DNA of 64,000 bases from Lycocorax pyrrhopterus obiensis (taxonomy: Eukaryota > Chordata > Aves > Passeriformes > Paradisaeidae). The stretch is taken from positions 6,759,608 through 6,823,607 of the forward strand of contig JACSVZ010000024.1 of the NCBI GenBank assembly GCA_014706295.1, read 5' to 3'. The position numbers and the translations under genes are program-made. Positions within the stretch are counted from its first letter, which is position 1, and the number at the start of each line of letters is the position of its first letter. This document shows, piece after piece, positions 1 through 27,660 of the stretch. The notes under the pieces are model-generated. The model was not told the DNA's origin, ran no database searches, and saw only the letters and a program-made list of their open reading frames with translations.

Positions 1-3000
1 GCTTTTATCCCTATTTGTACTTGAAGCCTCGGTCTGGGTAGAGCTGCTCTGGGAACACTGAGCAGGCTGAGGACACTCTATGCTCCTGAGATGTGGCTGA
101 ATTGATCCCCTCGCTGTCAGAGAGGTGGATTTTACTGGACAGCCTGGGCTGGCCTGGATGCGGATTGGGAATGGGCAGAGAACACCAGCAGTGGGGTCAG
201 TGGTCATCTTTGGGGGTCCAGGAGGGGACCCCTGGGGTTTCCACAGGGACAGAGTGAGGTGAAAAAAGCTCCTAAAGATAGCATCTGAGGGGAACAGGAC
301 AAAACATGGCTTTCCCGGTGTTGAGGGTGGCTGTAATCCCCGTGGTGTGATGTTTGGGAAGGGGACAGATGTGATCTCCATGTTATGGTCCTGTCCCTGG
401 CACACGGAGCAGTTGAGCCGTAGAGGGGGTGGCTGCTGGCTGCATCCGTGGTTTTTATAAACATTAAATGATAAAATAGAGCTTTGCTCCAGAAGACACT
501 CATCCTGTGCGCTCTCACTGGGGTGTTGGTAATGCACAGCTCGGGGGGGGGGAGCGTGTTTTGGACAGGGTTTTTTTTTGCTTTTTAAGCCTGCTGCAGT
601 TCACAGCCAGCCCCAAAACGTGACAATCCCTTTCCTCGAAGCGTGTCCCGCACATGTGACCTTCCCAAAGGGTGGAAGGGAGCCGGATTCTCCCAGCTTG
701 CACAGACCAACCCCAGCAGGTACCAAGCAAAGGCTTTTCCAGGTCCTGAGACCACTTTTTGTGTCTCTTGCAAGGGGAGAGCCACTGGCAGCCTGTGTGC
801 TGTGGGAGGAGCGTGGAATTCCGGCGTTCCTGCGATACAGAATAGTTTCCACATCCCACGATAACTCCAAGGGCAGCAAACAAGTCTTGGTTCTTGCTGT
901 GAAATCGGTGTTGTATTTTACAATTCAGCTAGAAAGAGTTTTTACCTTTTCTACTGAAAGTGGTAGAACTGCCCTGTGCCCTGGTGGAAGGTGGTGCTTT
1001 ACTGCTGGTTCCACAGAGTGAGATTCTGCATTTGGAACAGCCTGGGACGGGGTCTGCTGGTTTTACACCATCAAAGCTCGAGCTGATAGGAATATGCTGG
1101 GATTTGCAGGCCTTTCCTCCTCGCTGGGAGGTGTGTGTAGGGCTGCAGGAAGGGGAGGCTGCGTCCTTTGCTCTTTCGCACTGGAGGCTGATTTGCTCTG
1201 CAGAAGCTGCAGAACTGAGTAATTCCTTATCTCCTGGCTGTTAAAGGTGTTTTCCTCTCCAGTGCCTCGCTTCATTGGGTGCAAAGTCCTGCTGTCTCCC
1301 CATGTTCCTCTCACAGCTCTGGGACTGCAGCAGCACCAGAGCCATCGGGAAGTCTCCGTGGGGTTTGGGAACATCTTTTGCCTGAGCTTGTATCTTTAGC
1401 CCAAACAGCTCATTGTCAGCTGATCCTGGCCAGTTGCGGCTTGTGGTGCCTGGAAAGGGTGGAGAAATTGTATTAATTTATTTATTTTTTTAAGAAACTT
1501 TCAGAATCTGCTGCCAACATAGCCCTGGATAGAGCCAGGAGTGGGGTGGAGCCTGGGGAGTGCGAGGGGGTGCCTGTTCTGAAATCTCTCTGCTCTCTCC
1601 ATCCCAAAATCAACCTGAGCCCTCTGACATAAAGCAGATATTTTGGTTTCCCTGTGAAACGAGTTGGTTAAAAACTGAGCAGATCAAAAAGGATGTTGTG
1701 AAGCACAAGGACAGGGGCTCAGCTGTGTGAGCCACCAGCAGCCTTCTCCCTCCCTCAGCCTCAGGCTTTGCTTGAGAAAACCCCTCATCCCTTAATAATT
1801 TCCAAGATCCCTCCGTTTCAGGAGTGCTGGATCTTCCCAGAGGGGTGTTTATGACGTGGGTGTTCATGGGCTTTGGGCTCCCCTCGTCCCGTTTCAAAGG
1901 AGAAACACATTTTGGACGTTGAAGATGCTCCGAGTGCCACCTGCTGGAATGTGCTCGAGGGGTGCCAGGGTGACACTGCCTGTCCCGTGGCAGTGTTCCC
2001 TTTTTAGGGATTTGCCTGTAATCCCCGTTGTGAGGAGCCAGGATCACTGGAGGAGCAGCGAAGTCCGTCCCAGGAGCCACCAGGTTAATTTTACGCAGTT
2101 TGGCTGCCTCTGTGAGTGGGGAGGAATTGCCCCCAGGAGGATGGCAGAGCACTTCCAGGAGTCAGGCTTTTGTTTAAGCCATGTGTGGGGAGGCTCCTGA
2201 TGTTTTCCATGCCAGGATGGAGCTGGTCATTCCCTTCTCCAGCTGCCTTGGCTGTGTAAGGGTTTGCACATTAGGCTTTGATGATTTGAGAATTTGAGGA
2301 TTTCTGGACACCACGTTATCCCTCACTAGGCAGAGGCCTGACTGTCCCCTGGGTTTCTCCTCCCTCCCCCATTTTTGGTTGGTTTTGTTTTTCAGGAGAC
2401 CACTAACAGTCCTTGGAGATGGTGTGGGGTGAAATGTGCAGCCCTGATCCCTCTCAGTAATCCCTTCCTGCAAACCTCCTGCCAGGAATCCGCCCCCGTC
2501 CTTATCCACACCTTGGGAAGTTCCAGTTCCCGAGGTCCCCAGTGTTCCCAGGCTGTGTTTGTAGCAGTGACTTTGTCCAGGACTTCCACCTTCAAAGCCA
2601 CCCCGCGGTGTCCCTTCCTCCTCGGGCCCCAGTGTCCCGAGGCTTTTGTCTGTCAGCAAAAGCCCTTGTTCAGTGTGAGTTAAAGGGCCAAGGAAGCCTC
2701 TCTCTCCCTGCAGATCCTCTTGGATTGCTCCAAGAATCTCCCTCTTCTTTCAAGGGAGTCGGTGGCTCCAAGGATTTACATTGTCCTGTTTCTGCCTTCT
2801 GCAAAAGCTGTTGCTGATTCTCTGATGTCTCACAGGGGCAAGGGCTCACCTCTTCCCTCTTTCTGCTGCCTGCTTCTATAAAACCCTCAGGACTGAATTC
2901 TGCAGCTTTTCCTGCTCTGAGTGTGGCTGGAAGTAGCTGAGGAGCTCAAGTGAGAGGTCTCGTGTTTTTTCTCCCAGGCCTTTTCCAGCTGTGGCCATGC

Positions 3001-4282
3001 GTGCACCGAGCAAAAGTAACTCTTATAAAATGCAATAAACTGGTGGCCAGACCCTGCTCTGAGCAGGCAGCCCTGCAGGGATCGTGATGTTTGGGATGAT
3101 GTTGGAGTGGGCAAAGCAGAGCCCGCAAGGTTTCATGCCTGGAAGGGAGGGCAGCTGGATGGCCCAGGGTGCGTGGATTGGGAGCAAACCCGTTGGAACT
3201 TGTGCAGGAGAGCAGGATGGAGCCTCCTCTTGGGCAGGGAGGATTTTTACTCTGAGGTTTCAAAATTTTTTTTCTATAATTATTTTTGGCAATTGAATGA
3301 AACTGGTGTGATCTCACAAAATGTTCTGCTTGGCTGGACTTGTTTTCAGCTGACCTGGCTGTGGCTGTCCCCACCCCGTGGTGGTGCTGACGTGGTGACA
3401 GCTCTGTGTGAGCAGCTCAGGTACCTGGTGACACTCTCAGCTCCCAGGAGGTCCCACAGCAGCTTCAGCCCTCCAGAGGTGTCACTCCAAGGGCAGTTTT
3501 CCTGTGGGGGCAGCTGGCATCAGGCATCACTTTCCTGGAAGTTGGGGGGTGGCAACAAAGTGAGTTTTAACCTGCTCCGCCCCATGTCCCTGCTGGGGGC
3601 TGCGCTTCCTCCCAGGTCAGAATGCCTCACCCCAAGGCCCTGCTTCCTTCTCCCTGTGCCATCACCTGAACAGATCCAGCCCGTGCTCCATTCAGGCACA
3701 GGTACCCCAAGCTGAGCCCTTCCCTTCCCCAGCCTGGGCGGTGTCTCTGCTCAGTGTCCCACAGGATTTCTCACGCTGGCGGCTCCCAGGAGCACTGAAG
3801 AGGCTTTACCGCGGAAGCGCAGTCAAAAGTACGAGGTTCCGGCCAATTCTTTCGTTGCAAATGAGGCCAAGGACCAGCCCTGCCCAAAAAAGGCCTTTGC
3901 AGGAGAGCAGGCAGTGACTGGGGAGGTTTCTTTGCTTTGTTTGTTCCCCTTTTTGAGAACCAACACTTGAAAAAAAAGTTCCAGACAGAGCAGCCTTTGC
4001 TCTCCACAAACTTCAGCTTCGCTTCCTCTGCAGAGCTGCAGCACCTCGTGCTTCCCACTGATTCCAGGCTCCCTCCAGAGCAGGAGCTGCTGCTCCACGG
4101 GGAGGTTGTTGCTCCAGAGTAGGTCACGTAAAAGAACTTCATGCAGACGTTCAGGAGTGTGAAGCTCCCACATTCCTTCCTGAGGCTGGCACTTAGAGAA
4201 GGAGGTGTCTGAGGTGCAAGGAAAATGGGGAGCCACACGTCACTCCCAGTTCCCTCAGGAGACCAGCTGCTTTCAGCCAGGG

Positions 4283-4635
4283 GTTTTACCACCCTCGTTG
4301 TAAAAGACTTCTTCCCTATATCTAATCTAAATCTCCCCTCTTTTAGCATAAAAAAAAAATCACTCCTTGTCCTATCACAGCAGGCCCTGCTAAAAACTCT
4401 GTCCTGAGCTCCCCTGGAGCCCCTTTAGGCCCTGGAAGGGGCTCTGAGATCTCCCTGGGGCCTTCTCTTCTCTGGATGAACACCCCCAGCTCTCCCAGCT
4501 TGGCTCCAGAACAGAGGGGCTCCAGTCCCTGGAACACCTTCATGGCCTCCTCCAGCAGGTCTGTGTTGCTCCTGTGCTGATCCAGAAGCTGCTGCTGCCT
4601 CCTGGCCCTTTCCTTGGAGAGCTGCAATTCCACTG
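4283..4635 (-). repeat. CR1 LINE fragment
   Basis: On the minus strand this is the CR1 region just before the 3' terminus. The + strand shows the characteristic CTTCCCTATATCTAATCTAA and the later stretch ending in CTCCAGCAGGTCTGTG. The terminal hairpin part is absent. Confidence 0.8.
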
Positions 4636-6780
4636 ATCCTACAGGGAGAACATCCCTGCTGGATCAGCATTTGTGCTGCTCAGAGCAGGGGCAGAGAAAT
4701 TTTGAGAAAGAAAACTACCAAGACTCTCAGTTTCTCGTTGCTGCCTCGTGCAGTGCCTAAAATTGTTCTTTCTGTGCCTGTTTTCTTGTGTGTGACACGG
4801 GGACTGAACTGATCCTCCTGAAAAGCCAGCTGAGATTTGCTGATGGCTCTTTCCATGCCTAAGCACCCGTAAAGCCGCCCAGTGTTCTCGTTTGGCTGCG
4901 GCATTGTGCGGCCATGGCCACACAAAGCCATTTCCCCATATGAAACCGCCGTTTCCTTTCAGCAAAACTCCCAAAATACATCCCAGTGACACAACCACGG
5001 CACCGGGGCTCTCGCGCCGCGCCGGGCTCCGAGCTCAGGAACCAGCTGGGAAGGGATGGGAGGATAACAGCCCAAAGCTTTGGAGATGCTGAGGCTCCTC
5101 TTCCGCAGCAAGCCAAGGATCCAGGAGGCAAGTGTCTGATAAAATACCTGCTCTGCCTGCTCTTCTGCAGGACACAAGAAATCAGGGAATTCCTGATCGT
5201 AGAGAGCCAGACCTTACCCAGGTTTAATTAAGCACTCTTTTGGAAAAGGCATTTTGGAGGGTACGACTGCTTTCTGAGAAGTGTCTTTCCTAGGTGCTGC
5301 CAGATTTTGGGAGTGTTTTGGGACCAGAGCATGTGTTGAAGCAACAGAAATTAAAACAGCTTCTGGTTAGTTGTTGATGAATAGGAAGCGAAATGCCAAG
5401 AGCAGAATCTGTTTCGAGCTTTTGCAGGGTGGTTTTTTTTTCTTGCATTTAGATGTGACGGTCTCAACCGGCAAAGTGACAAAACGCGAGCGAAAACAAA
5501 CCTGTCTCTTGGCTTCTGGCTTGTAAAATCCTCCCTCAAAAAAAGGGGAAAGTAGAAAACAGGACCTGTATTTTGAACTTGGGAAAACCCCCGTTCGGGT
5601 GTCCTCAGCCCCTGCTCTGGGTGACTCAGCTGCCTGTGCCCTGCAAAGGCGGTGCGGGGAGGTTCAGAACGTATCTCTTCCTCTGACTGGAGTGACCTCC
5701 TGGGCTTTTATTTTCCAGGAGAAGCCAATATCATTTCCCAGCAGTGCAGGAATCTGTGGGAAATGCCTCTCCAGAGGCTGTGGGTGATGGCAGGTGCTGG
5801 GAGCCCCCAGGAGCAGGGAGTGCTGGACCTGCAGAGAGATCCGTACTTGTGGGAATCCAATCCTTCCACCACATCCCAGGCAGGGGCTGGTGCCTGGTCT
5901 GAAGGAGCCAGGATGGAGCTGCTTTCCCTGTGGGTGGGAGGGATCCCCGGGGCGGGGTCTGCTGAGGGTGCTGTGATCACTTTTCGCTCAGGAAGGGGTT
6001 CAGCTGTGGCTTTGGCAGATTTGTCACCCTGCTGCTCCTGGGGCAGCAGGGCGGTCACCCTCTCCCAATCCCACAGGGATCCCGGCTGCTCCCCCTGCAA
6101 GGGCACAGCAGAGCAGAGGAGGAAGGGGAAGAGGTGACTGCAGGGGCCCCTCCGATCTGATTCAGTCCTTCTGGAGCTGAAAATCAGTTAATTCTTAGCT
6201 CTAATCTCACTGTTCTCACGCAGCTCCTCCCTTCCCTCAGGGCTTGCTTTTCCTTCTCTTCTCCCTCTCCGTAGCTCCTGTCCCACCTCCAGGTCACCCT
6301 GTGCCCACCCAGCGCCGTGGGCTCCATCCTGCTGGGACACTGCCTGAACAGACACAAGAGAAGCCACAGCTCAGTCTCTTTTCCCTCCCTTCCGTCACAT
6401 TTTCTCTCATCCACAGCCAAAGGCTTCTCCCTCTCAGAGGAAATGTTTCAAATCTGATTGGAGTTTTTGGGGGGATGATTTTTCTATTCAAACTTGGCTC
6501 ATTGTATAAAAACCAGGAGAAGGAATACCTAGGTATGGTGGCAAATTTGTGTGTGTTCATAAAATACACCAGGCTTGCGGATTGACCTTGCGAAAACTTA
6601 CTCACACATAAGTGTGAGTTTCAGAGGGAGAAGGAGCCATTTCTTAGCTGAGAAACTGTTCTTTTCTGAACTCCCCTTAAATGCTTTTGCATCTGGGGTT
6701 CAGAGTCACATCTGGCCCCAGAGGCAGCATAAACTTGACATTTCTGATGCTGCTGGGGACGTGTCAGAGCAGCTGGGCTG

Positions 6781-6805
6781 GCCCTGCCCTGCCCTGCCCT
6801 GCCCT
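6781..6805 (+). repeat. GCCCT pentamer microsatellite (5 units)
   Basis: Five perfect copies of GCCCT in the RPS6KA1 5' intron. Confidence 0.9.
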
Positions 6806-7300
6806 CGAGGTCTGTGGGGAGCTTTGCTCTTTGAGTTTGTTCCTCCTGGTTGCTTTAGAAAGGCTGAGTGCCTGGGGGGGAGAAGCCCAGTCTTTGCCAT
6901 GGGGGTGCCAAACTTCCCTGCAGACCCAGGACAGAGGCTTTTGGAGTTTGTCCAGGTGTAACTGAGAGTAAAAGCTGGTCTAGACCTGCCAGAAATTAAT
7001 TCTCTCTCCTTGGTGCTCTGATTCTTGGGGAACACATGTAACCAAGTGCTGGCACCGTGTCCTTCCCCACCACTGGTCAGAGTTTATCAAATTAATATAA
7101 ATTTGTTTACTGGGACCTGGCTCCAGCTGCTGTCCTGGAACCACCACATGGCTGAGAATCACATCCTGAGGAGTGATGGCTGGTGGGACACCCCCAGTGG
7201 TTGTGAACAGCTCACCTGGTTTTGCTGAACAAGTTCTTTGGGAAAACTTTAGCAGAGAACTTTAGCCCCTCTGTGCTGACGCTTGTTTATTGTCCCACAG

Positions 7301-21689
<14,389 letters not shown>

Positions 21690-22287
21690 GGCCCCACGGT
21701 GCAGGAACACCCCAGATTTTGCACACCTATGGAAGAGGGGGGCAGGGTCTGCACAGGGGCTCCCTTGGGGACTTGCTCTTAAAAGGCCAAGTGCCTTCCT
21801 GCTCCTGAAAGACTGGCGGCTCCTCGTGTGGACTGATCTTTGCTGAGAGAACGTCACTGTAAAACTTTTTTGAAGTGTAAATTGTTGATTTTTAAAGACA
21901 TCCATCTGTGTATATGAGAACTAGAATGTATAACTGATGTCAAGTGGCACTAAAAAGCAGCTCTGATTCACTCTTCCCTGTGTAGGGCCAGGTATTTGTT
22001 GTCGCTGCAGCATTTCTTGGAACTGATCCTCTCCAACTCCACTGCATCTGGAAGACTGTGTCACACTTGGGGTTTAGGCTTTGGGGCTTTTCCTCCCTTG
22101 AAACTTTGGATGCATTTCCCAAAGCCAGCCCTGCAGCCTCCCAGCCAGCAGCACTCGTGTCCATGAAGGACTTCCCTCCCCTCCACATCCTGTGTGTTTG
22201 TTCCATGTCAGGTGGATTCTGCAGCCTCCATTTCTCCCTCTCTCCCGTGGTCCTCCAGCCCAGCCAGCAGCTCAGATCTCTGAACAA

Positions 22288-22293
22288 AATAAA
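22288..22293 (+). terminator. Possible proximal poly(A) signal AATAAA, RPS6KA1
   Basis: Canonical hexamer in the 3' UTR, about 600 bases after the stop. Use of it would shorten the UTR by about 320 bases. No downstream element is compelling. Confidence 0.35.
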
Positions 22294-22606
22294 CCACGGT
22301 TTCTCCAAGCCCTCCCTTAGATGCTTGGCAGGCCAGGACACCTCCTGGGTTTGGCTCATTCCTTCCCTCTGCCCTCCCATCTCCATGTTTTCCCATCACT
22401 GGGGAGTTTGTCACCTGTGCAGGGGGGGATGACAACAGAACCTCCTCCTTGGCAAAGCCGAGGCTTCGGGCTGGCTCTGGCTGCTGTTTTTACCATGTGG
22501 GGTTTTCCTTCTCCTCAGCAGGAATCTCTGAACCAAATCACCCTTTATTTTTTTAATTTAACTTTGTTCTACAGCCGGTAACTCAGGGTTTCTTTCTGAC
22601 TCGTAC

Positions 22607-22612
22607 AATAAA
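22607..22612 (+). terminator. Poly(A) signal AATAAA, RPS6KA1 (distal)
   Basis: Canonical hexamer about 920 bases after the stop codon, followed by gtgacgtcctgtt, which is reasonably GT-rich. It is the last such signal before clearly non-transcribed-looking sequence. Confidence 0.7.
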
Positions 22613-23847
22613 CATGTCATTCAGGTGACGTCCTGTTACTGACTGACTGAGCTGCAGAGCCAGCGGCCCCGGGCGTTCCCCGGTCATTTCCCGGTCGTTC
22701 CGCGGTTGTTCCTCCCTGCTGTGCAGGGCAGTGCTCCTTGTCTGCCTTCTGGAAAAGCTGCAAAGCTTTTTACCAGGCCCTGAAAGCCAGCAGTGCTGCT
22801 TAGGGCTGCCTCTCACGCCACCTTCTCTCAGGTGCAACCCCTCGCTCTGCAGTGGGAGGTGACCAGAACCAGTCCTGGAATGAGGTAGGAACCAACAGGA
22901 ATGGTGGCAGCATGCGGAGGGGAATTTCTTACTCTCAGGACATTTCTGTGCTTATAGAAACCACCACTTGGAGACAAACTGTGCCAGAAATAAATGCCCA
23001 CCCCGTTCTGACCTGCAGGGAATTGCTGGAGCTCCATGGTGGCAGTTTCTGGGAGCAGCAGGATTGCTGCAAGGGCTGCAAAGAGAGCTCAAGGATGTGA
23101 CTGGAGCCAGCAAAGGTTCTCATGTGAATTTCTGCTACTTTTAGCTGATCATGTCACAAGAGAGGAAACTTTCTTTTTTGTTCAGTCCCAGTAGGCTCTA
23201 AAATGGAGAAATCCATAAAAAGAATTATCTGAGATGCACAGTGCTCTTTTCCTCGACCCTCATCCAAGCATGTCCGGTGAGCAGCCAGTGAGAAGCTGAA
23301 ATAGTCAAAATTCTTTTCTTTCTTTATTCCAAGTGCAGCCTGAGTGTCCAGTGCTTCTGAGAGGAGGAGGCCAGCACCAGTCCACAGTGGATCTTCTTAC
23401 TGGCATTGCCACCAACCCCAGCAGAGAGGGATTTAATGTTTTGCCGAGCTTTGGGGAGGGGGACACTCCACCATCCAAAATGCCTTCTGTAAAAATACTT
23501 GTGGCATGATGTTCCCTACAACTCCACAGTGACTCTTGTGCCAGTGCTATGCAAATTTTAGGTACCTGCAAACAATACAGTAATTACAAACATTTTTCTG
23601 GAGCTGTCCCTTTGGTACTTTTGGGTGTTGCAGGAACCTCCACAGATTTTCAGAATATTTCCTACATTGTGTTTTGAGGGAGGGTCTGGAGTGGTGGATG
23701 GGGTTAGATGTCAGCCCTCCCTGTGCTGGTGTGAGGCCAGCTGGGGACAACTCAGAGGTGTGGGGGACAACCAGGTGCAGATCAGTGTGCGCGCAGGGAG
23801 AGCAGCCCTTGGCTGCTGCAGGTTCTGCCTGGCCATGAGACGATACC

Positions 23848-23888
23848 TGGGGTGTCAGACCCCAACACCTGGGGTGTCAGACCCCAAA
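23848..23888 (+). repeat. Short tandem duplication
   Basis: ACCTGGGGTGTCAGACCCCA occurs twice in a row with a two-base spacer, and a third weaker relative follows. Each unit is itself a small inverted repeat (TGGGGT...ACCCCA). Confidence 0.8.
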
Positions 23889-26800
23889 ACCGGGAGCATC
23901 AAACCCCTCCAGCACCCTGGGGTCTCCAATCAGAAGAACAGTAGCTTCTGAAACCCCCATCCCCTTGGAGAACAGAGGAACAAGAAGGGCTACACCTTCC
24001 TCTCCAGGGGGTTTTTAACCACATTGTTCTGAGTGATCAATAAGTAAAAATCAGTCTTGATTTTTAGTTCCAGATCAACCAAGTGCTGTTACTTTTTTAA
24101 TTCCAGTGCTCAATAAAAATGGACTTGTTGAACTTTCTGTATATGAGAGCTGTAGGTGTTTGTGATGGGTTGGGCTCTCTCCTTCCTTTTCTGGTTTTGT
24201 CCTGACCTTTGCCAAAATAGTGTTGTCATATTAACTGAAATTGCATTATTTGAGGTGAAAGCTGGGTATCTAATGCCTGGGGTGGGGGGGTGAGAGACCA
24301 AGTGATTTGCTCTCACAAGGGTTTGGGGTCATTCAGCTTTAACTTGGTACAAAGAGGATACAGGGGATATCACAAATTATCTTGGTTTTAAAAGGGGCAA
24401 AAATGGATTTAACTTCCATACATAAGGACATCTTTACAAGGAAAGCTACTTCTGTTAGTTCAGGTGTTTAATGGTGGATTTGACCTTTAAGCTTTTGTCC
24501 TGTAGGTCTGAATGAAAGCTCAAGGGAGCAGAAATCCCGGAATCCAGCCTCAAAGTGCTGAGTCTACCTGGAAATAACCTGTGCAGAAAGAGCATATTGA
24601 TCCAAAGTCAAGGAGCCCGAAAATAATATTGAACAGCTCTATATAATACTGTTTCTGTATAATAAAGGTTAAATTTTCCTATTTTGGGGCATAAATCAGC
24701 CTTTTTTCTGTTGTAAGGGGCTGACCCAGCTGAGAGGTTTCCCTTCTTCCCACTGTGTAGCTGTGCTTTCCCCTTGCCGACCTCTGTCAAATTCGCCAGT
24801 GCATCAATAAATGTCTTTTGGCCTGAGAAATATTCCCATCAAGATTCAGTTTAAAACCGAAGGCCAGTAGCTTTCCCAGCAATCATCTTTCTCTTTCTTT
24901 TTCATAGTGAAACTTCACTGAGCAACCGATCTGTGGTTTTAACTTTTTAAACTTTAATGAAAATCCCTCTCCAAGTTCCCACCTCTGAGTTAGTCCATGT
25001 AATTATTTTTTCTGCATCTCTAGGCACTGGTGGATGGTGAACTGTGCAGCTGGAGGCCTCCTGGGCGCCACCACCTCCTCGTGGTGGCCACGGCCGCTTC
25101 CCAAGGCTGCGGGAGGCTTCGGAAGTACTCGGTGACTGCGAGTGAGTTCCACGGGATGTGGGGTGGATGCTGCGCTTTCATAGAATATTCAACAATTTAA
25201 TCCCTCTTTTAAGGCAAAGAAAACATTTAAAATATTTCAAGGTCTTCTTTTGGCAGTACATGGGGGCTCTGAATAAAACCTTCACTCACGCCGGGGAAGC
25301 CGCAGGTCCGCTGCCACTCCATTCCTTGCCTCCGGTTATTAAAACATCAAGCTGTCTTAGTGCCTCAGCTCAGCCGAGGCGCTGCCTCTCTCCCTTTGTG
25401 TGCCACTGAACACCTGCCATTAATACTAATTCGACTCCGGAGGGAAACTCCCTTTCAGATATGCTTGTCTGAAAATAAATTGACATGTAAAAGGTCTCTT
25501 TTGTCGCGAAGTGCAGGGAAAGTGCCAGGGTGAGGAGCCGATCGCTCACAAAAGGAACCACTGACTCTTTAAATGATGTGTGGAGGGGGTGAGAAACGTG
25601 AGGGGTGGGGGTTGATGTTGTAACTGGGCTGATTGGATCAGACTGGAAAAGGATCCCAGAGCTGCCACCTCTGGTGTTAGATTTTGAGAGTTTGGGTGGT
25701 TTTTGTCTAAACCCCCACTTGTCTCGGGGGTGAATGGCCTTTGGAGACACCTTTGGAGAACAGTCTTTTTGTTTTAGAAAAAATTGTTGTTATTACAAGT
25801 ATCTGCAACCAAAACTAAGAGCAGTAGTGGTGAGCCCTTCAATTCAGATGTGTAATGAACTCCAGGGCTCTGTTGTTTTTCCTGGGACAAAGGTTTGTAT
25901 CTCTTTCAATTAGGAAGCAGCAGAAGAACCCTTGGTTAGAGTGTTTATTCTGTCCTGCAGGCAGCAGTGTGAGCCAGCAAAAGGTCAATATTTTTATTTT
26001 TAATAGAAAGAATGATTTGCTTTGAGCTCCTCATACCCCGGGGAGACCATGGCTCTCTCCTATGAAAACATTTTTAAGTCGGTTCTTTGGGCCAAGCTTT
26101 GGAGAGACTGACACTGCTTGAAATTTGTGTTGGTGCTGAAACAGCACAGCCCCATGGCTGGGGATGAAAATTGAAGTGTTGTGGTGTGAACCTGACAATC
26201 AGCTGCTGCTCACTGGGTTTCTGCTTCCTCTAGTGAAGAAATAATTCACTTCATAATGAAGATCAAGTCAAAATATGTTCAGGGCTTGAAATAAGAAAAA
26301 AAAGGAATTGTGGCAATTACAGAAACGTTCCAGATTCGTTGGTGTTGCGCCTGGTTTATCAAACAAGCTCTCGGTGCTGCTGAGCTCCAATGCCATCTTC
26401 CTTTTAAACAGCAGATGGTGTTAGAAACCTGTAACAGGTGGAAGCTCTCCAGTTTTATGGGAGAGATCAGAAGTAGCAGCAATTTTTGTTTCCCAAGGGG
26501 TAGTTCCTTCCCGAGCTGAACAGCAAGATGGCCCTTTGCTTGGAGAGTTATTACAGAGGGGAAAACTTCTGAATCATACATATTCATATGAAAGAAAGGG
26601 TTCCTGATTTCACTTATTCCGGTTATAATAAAAGGAACCTGGTGATGGCCTCCATAACCCTCTGCTAGCAGCTCTAAAAGAGAAATGTAGTGGGGGAAAT
26701 GGGCTCCGTTTGCTGGTGTGCCTTAAAATCCGGCTCCAATCTGCCAGATCTGTTGGTTCCTTGTCTATAACAGCACTTCGCATGCTTAAAGTGTTTTATA

Positions 26801-27504
26801 AACATTTAATTACCGCAGCTTTTGACTCAAAGCCAGGAATCTCTCATTCATCTGCTGCTTGTGAGGGTTGTGAAAATGATATTCAAATCACAGAATTACA
26901 GGAAGGGCTGAGTTCAAACCCCAGCTAAAGCACTGAGGGTTAAATCCCTGCATTGCTGGGATCCGTGAGCGCCGCTCGTCCGCAGGGCCGCGTTTCCAAA
27001 GGGAGCGACTCCAGCGGGGGAAATGGAAACGTGGCTTGGAATGCGGAGAGATCTGAGGGTCTGTCAGTACCCCAGGACACGGAGCTGCATTTTAATCATG
27101 TTAGGGAAACGAGATGCTAAATTCTGTCAGCTGGTGCGGTATGAACTTCTGAGGCAGGCAGGGAGTGTGGGTCTGTCTAGACCAGAGCTGTGTTTGATCC
27201 CCCAGCCCCGGCGTATTTGTTAAAAGTCGCTTTTTTCCCACCCACCAAACCACTTGGAATTTTTACATGTCTGCTCCACCCCAACTTCCAGCTCTATTTC
27301 TAAAAATGGGAAGCCCCCAGGAGTCATGGGGTTTGTGACACCAAGTGGAAGCAGCAAATAAAGATAAAAAACTTGTATGGGATTAATAATTTCTATCCGA
27401 CCATCTGCCTCTTTCACCAGCTCCCTTTCCTGAAGAGCACATTGTACCTGCAGAACCAGGTGTGCAGGAATAGAAATCATGTACTTTCCATGAATATTGT
27501 CCAG

Positions 27505-27660
27505 AGCAGCTGTGGTTGACCCATTCCTGGAGGTATCCAAGGCCAGGTTGGACGGGGCTTGGAGAAGCTGGGTTTAGTGGAAGGTGTCCCTGCCCATGGC
27601 AGGGCATGGGACTGAGTGGACTTTAAGATCCTTCCAACCCAAACCCTTCTGGATTCAATA
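27505..27660 (+). repeat. CR1 LINE 3' end, intergenic
   Basis: Sense copy with GTATCCAAGGCCAGGTTGGA, AGTGGAAGGTGTCCCTGCCC and CCTTCCAACCCAAACCCTTC, ending in a short A-run. Confidence 0.9.

Larger units (their letters stand above)
1..7300 (+). other. RPS6KA1: RPS6KA1 5' intron (no coding exon seen)
   Basis: No exon of RPS6KA1 or any other gene can be supported here. The many open frames are short, lack conserved motifs and occur on both strands. The stretch ends in a polypyrimidine tract and acceptor (cccacag, ending 7300) before the first coding exon in the window. It holds one CR1 fragment (about 4283-4635) and a short GCCCT pentamer run (6781-6805). Assignment to the intron is an inference from the missing canonical first exon. 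Confidence 0.7.
21690..22632 (+). other. RPS6KA1: RPS6KA1 3' UTR
   Basis: Follows the stop codon without a further splice acceptor that I can support. It contains two AATAAA hexamers (22288-22293 and 22607-22612). The distal one is followed within about 15 bases by a CA and then a GT-rich stretch, so the end is placed near 22632. The exact cleavage base is not visible. Confidence 0.7.

Noticed and set aside
26900..26930. tRNA-like B-box word (GAGTTCAAACC)
   Set aside because: No matching A box at the right distance and no cloverleaf arms; could at most be a decayed SINE.
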